Shown here: one piece after another, positions 1 to 8,275 of the stretch
Numbering within the stretch: position 1 is the first letter of the stretch
Layout: the number at the start of each line of letters is the position of its first letter
Source: Hyphomicrobiales bacterium
GTDB taxonomy: Bacteria > Pseudomonadota > Alphaproteobacteria > Rhizobiales > Rhizobiaceae
Assembly: GCA_900470195.1 (NCBI GenBank)
Contig: UEIJ01000004.1
Span: 62,001 to 126,000, forward strand
DNA: 64,000 nucleotides
Direction: 5' to 3'
Position numbers and translations under genes: made by a program
Notes under the pieces: generated by a model
Told to the model about the DNA's origin: nothing
The model's database searches: none
The model's input: the letters and a program-made list of their open reading frames with translations, nothing else

Positions 1-642
1 GAACAGGTTGGTCGCCAGCGATGCGACCGCATATTGCGACGCAAGCAGCGAAGGAATGGGAGACGAAATATCTTCCGGATGCGGTGCGCCATAGAGATGC
101 GGCGCCACGATCAGCACCAGCCCCAACATCTTCGCCAAGATTTCCTGGCGCAGCACAACGAAATAGATACCGAGGCCGCTGAGCACCACGGCAGCGATCC
201 ACCAGAGCTGGCGTTCGGCCAGATCAGCGGCAGGCATTGCCGGCAATTCCGGCGACAGCCCCAACGCGGGCAGAAATGCCACCGCGAAAAAGCCTGAAAT
301 GCCCCAATAAATGCCATTCTGCACCGTGATGCGACGCCCAAGAAGCAAGGCTACGCCGCCAAGCAGCAAGGCAAAACCGGCCCCGGCCACAAGATTGGCA
401 AGAATCGTATTGCCCAGCCGCCCAAAAGGCAGTCCCGCCCCTTCTTCTTCAGCATCTGCGGCAGCGACACCATGATCGTGAGGCGCGGCTTCCGTCTCGC
501 CATGGCGGTGGCCGCCGCCAGCCGCTTCGTAAGTTTCGGCCTGCAGGATCAAAGGCACTGTCTTCAGATACATGGCAGGCGTAACCAGCAGCCCGGCCAG
601 AAGACCGGCGGCAAGCGTCGCCAACAAATAACGGATCAACAT
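1..642 (-). CDS. cbtA: Cobalt transporter subunit CbtA (3' end outside window)
   Basis: This is an open frame of 214 codons running off the left edge, so the C-terminus is missing. It starts with ATG at 642. The N-terminus is a membrane helix (MLIRYLLATLAAG), then a short His/acid-rich loop (GGGHRHGETEAAPHDH, about residues 39-54), then several hydrophobic helices. Pairing with the small CbtB just upstream and with a cobalamin riboswitch is the classic arrangement of the CbtAB cobalt uptake system, in which CbtA is a polytopic inner-membrane protein with metal-binding histidines. The 190-bp gap to cbtB is unusually long for this pair and holds a repeat-like element. The family call is good; direct cobalt transport is inferred from family and context. 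Confidence 0.88.
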   Translation of the reverse strand, partial: MLIRYLLATLAAGLLAGLLVTPAMYLKTVPLILQAETYEAAGGGHRHGETEAAPHDHGVAAADAEEEGAGLPFGRLGNTILANLVAGAGFALLLGGVALLLGRRITVQNGIYWGISGFFAVAFLPALGLSPELPAMPAADLAERQLWWIAAVVLSGLGIYFVVLRQEILAKMLGLVLIVAPHLYGAPHPEDISSPIPSLLASQYAVASLATNLF

Positions 643-662
643 TTCTGTCCCTCAACAGCAAT

Positions 663-780
663 CTCGCGCCGATGGAGCGGATCCCGAAAAGTGTGAAACG
701 GTTTTCGGAACAAGATGCGCGTAAAAAAACAAACAGATAGAGCACTTCCAATGATTCAATCAAAACAGGAAATGCTCCGG
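663..780. repeat. RIME-like intergenic repeat between cbtB and cbtA
   Basis: The gap between cbtB and cbtA contains two consecutive imperfect hairpins. One is CCGAAAA (684-690) with TTTTCGG (702-708). The other is GAGCACTTCC (740-749) with GGAAATGCTC (768-777), which has one mismatch. The wording (GAAAAGTGTGAAACGG, GATAGAGC) resembles the mosaic intergenic elements scattered through Rhizobiales genomes. I see no second full copy in this window, so the repeat assignment rests on recall of the family. It may affect transcript stability between the two genes. Confidence 0.5.
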
Positions 781-832
781 CCGTCCGCCATCGAGCCTTG
801 CTCAACTTCAATTCCGAAAATAGGTCGCCTGC

Positions 833-1021
833 TCAATGGCAGGGGAAACCATAGGAATGACGCGTATCATGTGCCGAATCGTGCAGCGTATCGGAATGGG
901 CAAGCCCAACACCGTAAATCAGAAAAGCGCCGAGAAGCAGTGAAACCACAGCTGTGCCCAGACGGGCAGCGAGCGGCATTGCGAGTATGCCTGAAACAGA
1001 ATTCTGAGTACGTGCAGCCAT
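833..1021 (-). CDS. cbtB: Cobalt transporter subunit CbtB
   Basis: A 62-aa protein starting at ATG 1021. It has one membrane helix (about residues 17-41) followed by a His-rich tail (HSDTLHDSAHDTRHSYGFPCH). This is the CbtB signature: a single transmembrane segment with conserved histidines thought to bind cobalt. It is the first gene behind the cobalamin riboswitch at 1082-1300, so it should be shut down when cobalamin is plentiful. It lies upstream of cbtA in the same direction. Length and composition match the family. Confidence 0.9.
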   Translation of the reverse strand: MAARTQNSVSGILAMPLAARLGTAVVSLLLGAFLIYGVGLAHSDTLHDSAHDTRHSYGFPCH

Positions 1022-1081
1022 GACAACCTCCGTGCAGGCAGCAGGGAAAAACCTCCCATGGGGTGCGGGCTCAATACCCTC

Positions 1082-1300
1082 ACGCAACAGGCAGGTCTCC
1101 TGGCTCACGGGTCGCGGGGATTGAAGCTGCCTTCCCAGAAGCTTTTCTGCTTCCAGTGGTTACCGGTTGGCCGGTTTGCCTCATCCCTCTCCGCTCTACA
1201 GTCGCGGGGTCGGCTGCGATAAAGACGCCCGAATTGGGTCCGTCCGTCGCATTCCCTTTTTGGCATCGCCGGGATTCGTCCCGGCAAAAACCTGTTGCAC
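1082..1300 (-). promoter_or_regulatory. Cobalamin (AdoCbl) riboswitch upstream of cbtBA
   Basis: On the minus strand the B12 box (AGCCAGGAGACCTGC) is at 1091-1105. Upstream of it are the core pieces AAAAAGGGAAT (near 1255), CCCGCGACTGT and CCACTGG...GGGAAGG. A closing P1 stem is visible: GCAACAGG from 1291-1298 pairs with CCTGTTGC from 1084-1091. The order of the elements is that of the RF00174 class. It precedes cbtB by about 60 nt, so it presumably represses cobalt uptake when cobalamin is abundant. Confidence 0.93.
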
Positions 1301-1336
1301 GCCTTGGACATTAGGCTTTCGCCCCATCGGCGTCAA

Positions 1337-2092
1337 TCAGCGAACATATAGCCGCTTTCGAAGTTTCTCACTTCTAGATCGCACCCAGCCATCAATCACA
1401 TCGGCATGACGCACAACCCTGGGCCAGAGCCAAATCATAAGACCAATGATAAGTGTCCAGGTGATCATCACATCGGATATGAAATGCGCGCCCATAAATA
1501 CGCGGTTCAGCGATATCAGTGCAAGAATCGGAATAAAGATCACCGCTGCATTTAATCGAAAGCGCCCGGGTACAAGGATCAGGAGAGGCAGCATCGCAGC
1601 AGCTGCCGACGTTTCACCGGATGGAAATGAACAACCGTAATGACACATCCGGGCTAGTTGCCACGCCGGCGTAAAATCAGCTGAACCGCCAAACTCCACT
1701 ATGTCCCTCGGTCGCGCCCGTCCAATAAGAAGTTTCAGACTATTCACCAGCGCACCAGGACCGAGCACGTAGGTAAGTACGATATAGACAACCTTATGCG
1801 GCGCAATGATTGAAAGTGGACGACGCCACAAAGAATAAAACGCCACAAGGATGACCATGAATACCAACAGACACCACTGGCTGAGCCGGTGGAAATCTCG
1901 CAATGCAATCCAGTATGAATTATGAGAAATAAAAAAACTTCCTGATTGGAAAAAATATCGTGAAACAATCAAGTCAATTTGAGGGAAAATAATAAAAAAG
2001 CCATTGATAATCATAAAGGCATACAGGAAAGCCCCATGCTGCCTAAGTTCGTAAACCATAGATGCGTAATCGGGCGATTTAACAGTATTCAA
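1337..2092 (-). CDS. PAP2-superfamily membrane phosphatase, variant motif 2
   Basis: A 251-aa polytopic protein with about six helices. The PAP2/lipid phosphatase motifs are present: motif 1 K-x6-RP (K120 to P128, KLLIGRARP), motif 2 (PSGE, 157-160) and motif 3 (NR-x5-H-x3-D, 196-207). Canonical motif 2 is PSGH, and here the histidine is replaced by Glu160. Such enzymes remove phosphate from lipid A, undecaprenyl pyrophosphate or phosphatidyl phosphates at the periplasmic face. The substrate cannot be told from sequence. The start is TTG 2092 with AGGTG just upstream; ATG 2059 is the alternative. The gene and the DNA upstream are clearly more AT-rich than the neighbours, which hints at transfer. 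Confidence 0.75.
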   Translation of the reverse strand: MNTVKSPDYASMVYELRQHGAFLYAFMIINGFFIIFPQIDLIVSRYFFQSGSFFISHNSYWIALRDFHRLSQWCLLVFMVILVAFYSLWRRPLSIIAPHKVVYIVLTYVLGPGALVNSLKLLIGRARPRDIVEFGGSADFTPAWQLARMCHYGCSFPSGETSAAAAMLPLLILVPGRFRLNAAVIFIPILALISLNRVFMGAHFISDVMITWTLIIGLMIWLWPRVVRHADVIDGWVRSRSEKLRKRLYVR

Positions 2093-2255
2093 TAAACACC
2101 TATGAAATAAACATTTAAATAAAATTCAAATTATAAAAAATCCAGGAACTAATTTCCTCATAGTACTATATTTTAATACAACCAAGAATGCAATATATTA
2201 ATTTAAAACGAACAAAATTGGCACCAATACATCTAAATAGTAAAGTAGAATTTCC
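2093..2255. other. Very AT-rich intergenic segment
   Basis: About 160 bp of A/T runs lie between the PAP2 start and the cobQ stop, in strong contrast with the GC-rich surroundings. It should hold the PAP2 promoter. No gene or clear terminator is seen. Consistent with imported DNA or a nucleoid-protein binding site. Confidence 0.5.
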
Positions 2256-3713
2256 TCAAATACCGCAAAGTCCGAACAACGCGTCAATATCGAGGCACCG
2301 TTCCAATTCCCCGGCGAGTTCATCCAGCGCAGTCTCCACTCCAGCGCGATAACTCATCTGACCGCTGTTGATACCTAAACTGAGCAAAAATCTTCGGCGG
2401 AATTCGTCACCGCTGAATACACCATGAAGATAGGTTCCCATGATCCGTCCATCAGGCGAAATGGCCCCATCGTCATGCTCGCCAATACGGGCGAATGGCC
2501 TCAACATATCCGGCCCGGTCGTGCGACCGATGTGAATTTCGTAACCTTCGAACGGTGTATTGTGGAGAAGCGACGTGGCCTGCACATTGCGAACCACTTT
2601 TTCGGCCTCCATCACCGTTTCAATGTTGAGAAGCCCCAGACCATCGATGTCGCGCGCATTCCCTTCGACACCGGCCGGATCGCTGATGTGACGGCCAAGC
2701 ATCTGGAACCCGCCACAGATGCCCAACACATGGCCTCCCCGCTTCACATGAGCGAACAGTTCGCGGTCCCAGCCATTGTCCCGAAGTGCCTGCATGTCGG
2801 CTATCGTAGATTTGGTTCCCGGCAGCACGACAAGCCCTGCATCGCCAGGCAAACTGGCTCCCGGCGGCACCATGATCACTTCCACGTCCGGTTCGGCCTT
2901 CAGTGGATCAAGGTCATCGAAATTGGCGATGCGCGGCAGCATCGGCACTGCGACCACCAGCGGCCTCCTGTTCCCGCTGACAGCGCGTTCCAGAACAACC
3001 GAATCCTCAGCGGGCAAGCGGGATACCGCCTTCAGCCACGGGACCACGCCAAAGGAGCGCCAGCCGGTAAATTGGGTAATGGCGGCCAAACCGTCGTCAA
3101 AAAGGGAAATATCGCCCCGGAATTTGTTTATGAGAAACCCGCGAACCATGGCGCGGTCCTGCTCGGGAAGAATAGTGTGCGTACCAACCAGAGATGCGAT
3201 CACCCCACCCCTGTCTATATCGCCCACGAGGACGACCGGAACATCGGCCTGCGTCGCAAATCCCATATTGGCAATATCACCAGCACGCAGATTGATTTCA
3301 GCAGGCGAACCGGCCCCTTCGACCAGCACGAGATCCGCGCCCTCGCGAACCTTGGCAAATGATTCCATGACCGCCGCCATAAGCTGCGGTTTCAATTCCT
3401 GATAATAGCGACCGCGCGCTTCGCCCCTCACCTTACCCTGCACGACGACCTGACTTCCCAGGTCCGTCTGCGGTTTCAGGAGCACCGGGTTCATGTGGAC
3501 CGAGGACGGTACGCTGCAAGCCAGCGCCTGCAGCCACTGCGCCCGTCCGATTTCACCGCCATCGTCACTGACCGCAGCATTATTGGACATGTTCTGCGGC
3601 TTGAAGGGCCTGACCTTGAAACCGCGATTGCGCGCAACGCGGCACAATCCGGCAACAAGAACACTTTTGCCGACGTCCGAACCCGTTCCCTGAAACATGA
3701 TTGCGCGTGCCAT
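2256..3713 (-). CDS. cobQ: Cobyric acid synthase CobQ
   Basis: 485 aa from ATG 3713. It catalyses the four ATP- and glutamine-dependent side-chain amidations (b, d, e and g) of adenosylcobyrinic acid a,c-diamide to adenosylcobyric acid in aerobic cobalamin synthesis. The N-terminal dethiobiotin-synthetase-like domain has the P-loop GTGSDVGKS (9-17). The C-terminal class I glutamine amidotransferase domain has nucleophile Cys333 in GICGGFQMLG and catalytic His430 in GTYLHGVF. The length is normal. It is separated from the cbt locus by the PAP2 gene and divergent from the acyl-CoA dehydrogenase. No riboswitch is seen directly upstream. Confidence 0.96.
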   Translation of the reverse strand: MARAIMFQGTGSDVGKSVLVAGLCRVARNRGFKVRPFKPQNMSNNAAVSDDGGEIGRAQWLQALACSVPSSVHMNPVLLKPQTDLGSQVVVQGKVRGEARGRYYQELKPQLMAAVMESFAKVREGADLVLVEGAGSPAEINLRAGDIANMGFATQADVPVVLVGDIDRGGVIASLVGTHTILPEQDRAMVRGFLINKFRGDISLFDDGLAAITQFTGWRSFGVVPWLKAVSRLPAEDSVVLERAVSGNRRPLVVAVPMLPRIANFDDLDPLKAEPDVEVIMVPPGASLPGDAGLVVLPGTKSTIADMQALRDNGWDRELFAHVKRGGHVLGICGGFQMLGRHISDPAGVEGNARDIDGLGLLNIETVMEAEKVVRNVQATSLLHNTPFEGYEIHIGRTTGPDMLRPFARIGEHDDGAISPDGRIMGTYLHGVFSGDEFRRRFLLSLGINSGQMSYRAGVETALDELAGELERCLDIDALFGLCGI

Positions 3714-3894
3714 GGAGAGGTGCGTAGCTTAAACTCTCCCATGTGGCAACGGGCCCCCGACCCGTGAGCATCTATGCAAAAATGCGCATCAGTTTATTAC
3801 AAATGTGAGCAACATTATTCCAGTGGAGCGTTGGCAGCCTTCCACGGTTGTGATCTAGTTGAAGGAAAAGGTGCGGTGCTACAGGGAGGAAACC

Positions 3895-5052
3895 ATGGAT
3901 GCTGCCGACCAGAATCGGTTTGAACTGAACGAAGATCAGCTCGCCATACAGGATATGGCGCGGGCCTTTGCCAGCGATCGTATCGCGCCGCAAGCATTGC
4001 AATGGGACCGTGACAAGCATTTCCCCGTCGATGTCTTGAAAGAGACAGGACCGCTCGGCATGGGTGGCATTTATGTGCGTGAAGATGTGGGCGGCTCGGC
4101 GCTGAAACGGCTTGACGCGGTACTCATTTTTGAAGCGCTGGCAACTGCATGCCCTTCATTCTCGGCTTTCGTCTCTATTCACAATATGGCCGCATGGATG
4201 ATCGACACTTTCGGCAACGACGAGCAGCGGCAACGCTTCCTGCCGAAGCTTACATCGATGGAATCGCTTGCGAGCTATTGTCTGACAGAGCCGGGATCGG
4301 GTTCGGATGCTGCAGCCCTCAGAACACGGGCCACGCGCGACGGCGACCATTACGTCCTCAACGGCTCCAAGCAATTTATTTCCGGTGCGGGCGCCACGGA
4401 TGTTTATGTCACTATGGTGCGTACCGGCGAGGACGGCTCGAAGGGAATTTCCACCATCGTTGTGCCAAAAGATGCACCAGGCCTTTCTTTCGGCGCCAAC
4501 GAATTCAAGATGGGCTGGAACGCGCAGCCAACGAGAACCGTCATTTTCGATAACTGCCGGGTTCAGGTTGAAAACCTTCTCGGCGAAGAAGGAAGTGGAT
4601 TTCGCATAGCAATGGCGGGCCTTGATGGCGGTCGCCTCAACATCGCCGCCTGCTCGCTGGGCGGTGCGCAATCGGCACTGGACAAGTCGCTGGAATATTG
4701 TGGCCAGCGCAAGGCTTTCGGCCAGACGATTGACCGGTTTCAAGCCCTGCAATTCCGGCTGGCTGACATGGAAACAGAACTCTCCGCGTCGCGCCTTCTT
4801 CTTTATGCCGCTGCCAGCAAGCTCGATCGTAAATCCCCAGATGCAGGCAAATGGTCAGCGATGGCCAAACGCTTCGTCACCGACACGGGCTTCAATATAG
4901 CGAACGAAGCGCTCCAGCTTTTCGGAGGCTATGGCTACCTACATGAATACGGGATCGAAAAGCTTGTCCGCGATCTGCGCGTGCACCAGATTCTCGAAGG
5001 TACAAACGAAATCATGCGCGTCATCATTGCACGCCAGATGATCGGGCGCTGA
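3895..5052 (+). CDS. Acyl-CoA dehydrogenase, isobutyryl-CoA dehydrogenase-like
   Basis: 385 aa. The start at ATG 3895 is chosen because of GGGAGGAAACC directly upstream; an in-frame TTG at 3859 has no such site. It is an FAD flavoprotein oxidising acyl-CoA at the alpha-beta bond and passing electrons to ETF. The signatures CLTEPGSGSDAAALRT and QLFGGYGYLHEYGIEKL are present, as is LEGTNEIMR with the presumed catalytic Glu368. mmsB follows 33 bp downstream, which points to valine degradation (isobutyryl-CoA to methacrylyl-CoA). A short branched-chain or other acyl-CoA is possible, because substrate specificity cannot be read with certainty. Confidence 0.85.
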   Translation: MDAADQNRFELNEDQLAIQDMARAFASDRIAPQALQWDRDKHFPVDVLKETGPLGMGGIYVREDVGGSALKRLDAVLIFEALATACPSFSAFVSIHNMAAWMIDTFGNDEQRQRFLPKLTSMESLASYCLTEPGSGSDAAALRTRATRDGDHYVLNGSKQFISGAGATDVYVTMVRTGEDGSKGISTIVVPKDAPGLSFGANEFKMGWNAQPTRTVIFDNCRVQVENLLGEEGSGFRIAMAGLDGGRLNIAACSLGGAQSALDKSLEYCGQRKAFGQTIDRFQALQFRLADMETELSASRLLLYAAASKLDRKSPDAGKWSAMAKRFVTDTGFNIANEALQLFGGYGYLHEYGIEKLVRDLRVHQILEGTNEIMRVIIARQMIGR

Positions 5053-5085
5053 GTGAATTAACAATCGCCAAGGGAGGAATTCATT

Positions 5086-5976
5086 ATGGCCACAATAGCA
5101 TTTATCGGCCTTGGCAATATGGGCGGCCCAATGGCTGCAAATCTCGTGAAAGCCGGTCACACCGTGCGTGGTTTCGACCTTTTGCCGCAACATCTTGATG
5201 AAGCAAAGGCAAATGGCCTTTCGGTAGCTTCGAGCGCGCAGAACGCAGTAGCTGACGCAGATGTGGTGATCACCATGCTACCGGCGGGAAAGCATGTTCT
5301 CACCGTCTATGAAGACATTGCACCAACGGCACGCAAAGATTCACTTTTCATCGACTGTTCGACAATCGATGTGGATTCGGCACGCAAGGCACATGAACTG
5401 GCCGCAAGCCACGGACATCTTTCCATCGACGCACCGGTTTCCGGCGGCACCGGCGGCGCTTCGGCGGGTACGCTGACATTCATGGCCGGGGGCAGCGATG
5501 ATGCGTTCAAACGCGGAGAACCGATCCTTCAACCCATGGCGGGAAAGATCGTACATTGCGGCGGCGATGGCGCGGGCCAGGCCGCGAAGATTTGCAACAA
5601 CATGATTCTGGGCATATCGATGATCGGTGTCAGCGAAGCCTTTGTTCTCGCCGAAAAGCTGGGGCTTTCGCATCAGGCTCTCTTCGACGTGGCTTCGACG
5701 TCATCGGGGCAATGCTGGTCGCTGACGACCTATTGCCCTGTTCCCGGCCCTGTTCCTGCATCGCCTGCGAATAGAGACTATAAACCCGGCTTTGCTGCGG
5801 CTTTGATGCTGAAAGACCTCAAACTATCGCAGGAAGCCGCCCAAAGCGCCGGCGCTGAAACACCGCTCGGAGCCCATGCGCAGGAACTTTACAGTCTTTT
5901 TGACAGCGAGGGTCATGGCGGCGAAGATTTTTCAGGCATTATCAATTATCTGCGCGCCAGATCGGGTGCAAAGTAA
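5086..5976 (+). CDS. mmsB: 3-hydroxyisobutyrate dehydrogenase
   Basis: 296 aa with GGGAGGAATTCATT before ATG 5086. It oxidises 3-hydroxyisobutyrate to methylmalonate semialdehyde with NAD in valine catabolism. The Rossmann motif is G8-L-G-N-M-G13. The substrate-binding stretch is DAPVSGGTGGASAGTL, and the catalytic lysine is K168 in GQAAKICNNM. The length is typical. It is co-transcribed with the acyl-CoA dehydrogenase; the intervening enoyl-CoA hydratase and HIBYL-CoA hydrolase steps are not in this window. Confidence 0.92.
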   Translation: MATIAFIGLGNMGGPMAANLVKAGHTVRGFDLLPQHLDEAKANGLSVASSAQNAVADADVVITMLPAGKHVLTVYEDIAPTARKDSLFIDCSTIDVDSARKAHELAASHGHLSIDAPVSGGTGGASAGTLTFMAGGSDDAFKRGEPILQPMAGKIVHCGGDGAGQAAKICNNMILGISMIGVSEAFVLAEKLGLSHQALFDVASTSSGQCWSLTTYCPVPGPVPASPANRDYKPGFAAALMLKDLKLSQEAAQSAGAETPLGAHAQELYSLFDSEGHGGEDFSGIINYLRARSGAK

Positions 5977-6384
5977 ACAAATGCCGGCGCAAAAAACTTG
6001 CATTGTTTAGATTTGCTTAAGTCTCTGATAACCGTACGGTAACGATGTTGGGCTAGAAAGGAGCACGAGACGGTTCACCCCGGCTCGACGCTCCGGATCT
6101 GGTACTGCGTACCGGAGCTCAGTATATCCCGCCAGTGTATTGTTCGGCGGAGATGCCATGCGTAATTGGCAAAACCGTGCACCTTCGGCAGCGCGGTTTT
6201 TGCCATTTCTGGTGGGCAGATTTTGCCCATATCCGGCACGCAGCCATTGATCCCGCGAGATTGCGAAATCACACGCGTTTGTTACAAGGCTTTTTGAGCC
6301 GTCCGATTGAAATCCGGACATAATCCTGTGAAATGCAGTGTCCTTTCATGGCGCGCCTGCACAGGCTATTTTTTATTCGGGGCA
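5977..6384 (+). other. Intergenic region with several strong hairpins, no clear gene
   Basis: About 400 bp between mmsB and the glycosyltransferase. It holds a perfect 10-bp palindrome ACCGTACGGT (6031-6040). A hairpin with CTCCGG/CCGGAG arms and inner GGTAC-TGC-GTACC lies near 6090-6117. A long stem pairs GGCAAAACCG (6168-6177) with CGGTTTTTGCC (6194-6204). The last could end the mmsB transcript or belong to a small RNA. Short reading frames here have no ribosome binding site or recognisable product. Confidence 0.45.
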
Positions 6385-7881
6385 ATGAGTTTGACCGCAC
6401 AACGATCAGCCACCGCTGTTTCCAGCGCAGACAGGAAGCTTTTCGGCCTGCCTTTGGCTGTCATTTTCGTGCTGTGCTATTTTGCATTCCAGGCCATTCT
6501 AGTCACCGTTGTTTCCAACGGTGCCGGTCTCGATGACGCCGAACAGCTCGCCAATATCGGCTATCTTGACTGGGGATATGGCGGATCCCAGCCCCCTCTC
6601 TACACGTGGATAACCAATCTGGCAGCATCAGTGCTTGGCACGTCGATGCTCACATTGCAGATTGTCAAGTTCAGCCTTCTGGCAAGCCTGTTCCTGAGCG
6701 TTTACGGTGCAATGAGGCTGCTCGGCTTTTCGCGCATCGTTGCATCTGCGAGCATGCTCGGATTGTTTCTCATTCCGCAAATCGCGTGGGAATCGCAGCG
6801 CGCGCTGACGCATTCAGTGGCGGGTACGGCAGGTTGCGGCTGGGCATTCCTGGCCTTTGCATGGCATATGCGCGCGCGACACGCCGGGTCCGCCGCCGCT
6901 CTTGGCGCGGCGATGGCAGCGGCGCTTCTCGGCAAGTTCAACGCATCATTCTTCCTGATCATGCTGATTGTGACAGGCCTTCTCATTCCCGAATATCGCC
7001 GGACACTCCTTTCCAAGCTGAGCCTCGTGACGCTCCTGGCATTTGCGATTTGCTTCGGTCCAACTGCGACTTGGATGCTGGCGCACAAATCGAGTGTCAT
7101 GGCCCGTGCGAGCAAGTTTGAGATCGGTGCTTCGGGCAATCTGTTCTTCGACCGATTGATGGGTATGGAAAGCCTCGTCGAGGCGGCGTTTCTATTCTCG
7201 ATCCTTGCGCTCGCGATCGCTGGCATCATCGCGCTTATTCACTGGAAGAAAAGGATTGCACCGCCCACTCCGCTGACCACAGGTGAAAAATTTCTGCGCC
7301 TTCTCATTTTGGTCGGGGTGGTTATTGTGCTTGCTGGCGTTGTCGTGACCGGCGCGAACAATGTAAAAGACCGCTGGCTGCAACCGGTCCTGTTTCTAAC
7401 TCCCGCGTTGATGGCCAGTCTTATGGGGCGCTATCGGATCGGAAACAGGGCGTTAATCGACTATGCCGTCGTCAGCGCGGTCCTTGCACTTATCGTCCCG
7501 CCTGTGCTGAGCTATTACCTGACGTACGGTTCCAGCTCTCCACCTTACGGCCAGCTCGACTATCGGCATCTTTATGAAGAAGTGCAGGCGAAAGGCCCGT
7601 TCAAGACGATCCTGACTGACAATGCCCAGATACCAGGTAACTTCAGATTGTTTGATTCGTCCTTGCGGGTGGTGCATCCAGAAACACCGGATGCGCGGGC
7701 GCATTTGACCCCGCCTGTTCTTGTGATGTGGTTTGGCGGAGCTGAACCCAATGAGCGCATGGCAGCATTATTGCAGAGCGCGAATATCGCTGTGCCTCAA
7801 AACGGTGTCGCCACCACTGATATTCAATACAAAACCCGCCCAGAAAAACACATGACAGTCAGCTATTTTCTGGTTCCATAG
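6385..7881 (+). CDS. GT39/ArnT-like membrane glycosyltransferase
   Basis: About 498 aa from ATG 6385. Upstream in-frame TTG 6307 and GTG 6328 are alternatives, and none has a good Shine-Dalgarno. It has roughly ten to twelve membrane helices. The first periplasmic loop carries the acidic pair GLDDAEQ followed by GYGGSQPPLYTWI, the layout of the PMT_2/ArnT superfamily that uses polyprenyl-phosphate sugars to glycosylate lipids or proteins in the periplasm. A short soluble C-terminal part follows. The acceptor and sugar are unknown. It stands alone, with no arn or lipid A genes next to it, and ends just before a bidirectional terminator. Confidence 0.75.
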   Translation: MSLTAQRSATAVSSADRKLFGLPLAVIFVLCYFAFQAILVTVVSNGAGLDDAEQLANIGYLDWGYGGSQPPLYTWITNLAASVLGTSMLTLQIVKFSLLASLFLSVYGAMRLLGFSRIVASASMLGLFLIPQIAWESQRALTHSVAGTAGCGWAFLAFAWHMRARHAGSAAALGAAMAAALLGKFNASFFLIMLIVTGLLIPEYRRTLLSKLSLVTLLAFAICFGPTATWMLAHKSSVMARASKFEIGASGNLFFDRLMGMESLVEAAFLFSILALAIAGIIALIHWKKRIAPPTPLTTGEKFLRLLILVGVVIVLAGVVVTGANNVKDRWLQPVLFLTPALMASLMGRYRIGNRALIDYAVVSAVLALIVPPVLSYYLTYGSSSPPYGQLDYRHLYEEVQAKGPFKTILTDNAQIPGNFRLFDSSLRVVHPETPDARAHLTPPVLVMWFGGAEPNERMAALLQSANIAVPQNGVATTDIQYKTRPEKHMTVSYFLVP

Positions 7882-7883
7882 AT

Positions 7884-7909
7884 AAAAGGCCCGGGTATCC
7901 GGGCCTTTT
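7884..7909. terminator. Bidirectional rho-independent terminator
   Basis: An 11-bp stem AAAAGGCCCGG / CCGGGCCTTTT with a 4-nt GTAT loop lies between the convergent glycosyltransferase and entericidin genes. The A-run on one side and T-run on the other suit termination from both directions. Confidence 0.9.
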
Positions 7910-7915
7910 GTTTGC

Positions 7916-8050
7916 TTACTCTACCGTTTCCTGAACCGCATGGGCGGTGCCCTTTACGTCGCGGCCAACGCCGCGAACAGTATTTGCGCAGGACGCAAGC
8001 GTGAATGCGCAGAGAACGATAGCAACAGGGACAAGTCGGGTCAGCTTCAT
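7916..8050 (-). CDS. Entericidin-like small lipoprotein
   Basis: 44 aa from ATG 8050. It has a short signal peptide ending in the lipobox LASC (acylated cysteine at 21), followed by NTVRGVGRDVKGTAHAVQET, the entericidin A/B motif. Such peptides are membrane-anchored lipoproteins linked to stress or cell-lysis control. There is only one copy, not the EcnA/EcnB pair, which is common in alphaproteobacteria. About 225 bp without a gene separate it from the LysR gene downstream on the map. Confidence 0.85.
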   Translation of the reverse strand: MKLTRLVPVAIVLCAFTLASCANTVRGVGRDVKGTAHAVQETVE

Positions 8051-8275
8051 GACAGTCTCTCCAATGGGATGCGCGTTTCTGCTCTTCTGAAGGAGCAGAC
8101 GCATAGAGTTCCAAGTCTATTCAAACCAGTTATGCCTCCCCCCACATGCGAAGCCCCTGTCCGGCAACTGGCGGTGAAGCCGATTCACTCGGCTGTCACA
8201 AAAGAAATCTAGCGCAGCGTTTTTCACTGGCAAGAGAATGCATTCAGTGCCATCCCAATAAACTGTGATCTGCCA

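Noticed and set aside
2424-3362. 312-codon plus-strand frame opposite cobQ
   Set aside because: Antisense of cobQ; His/Arg-rich composition typical of shadow frames.
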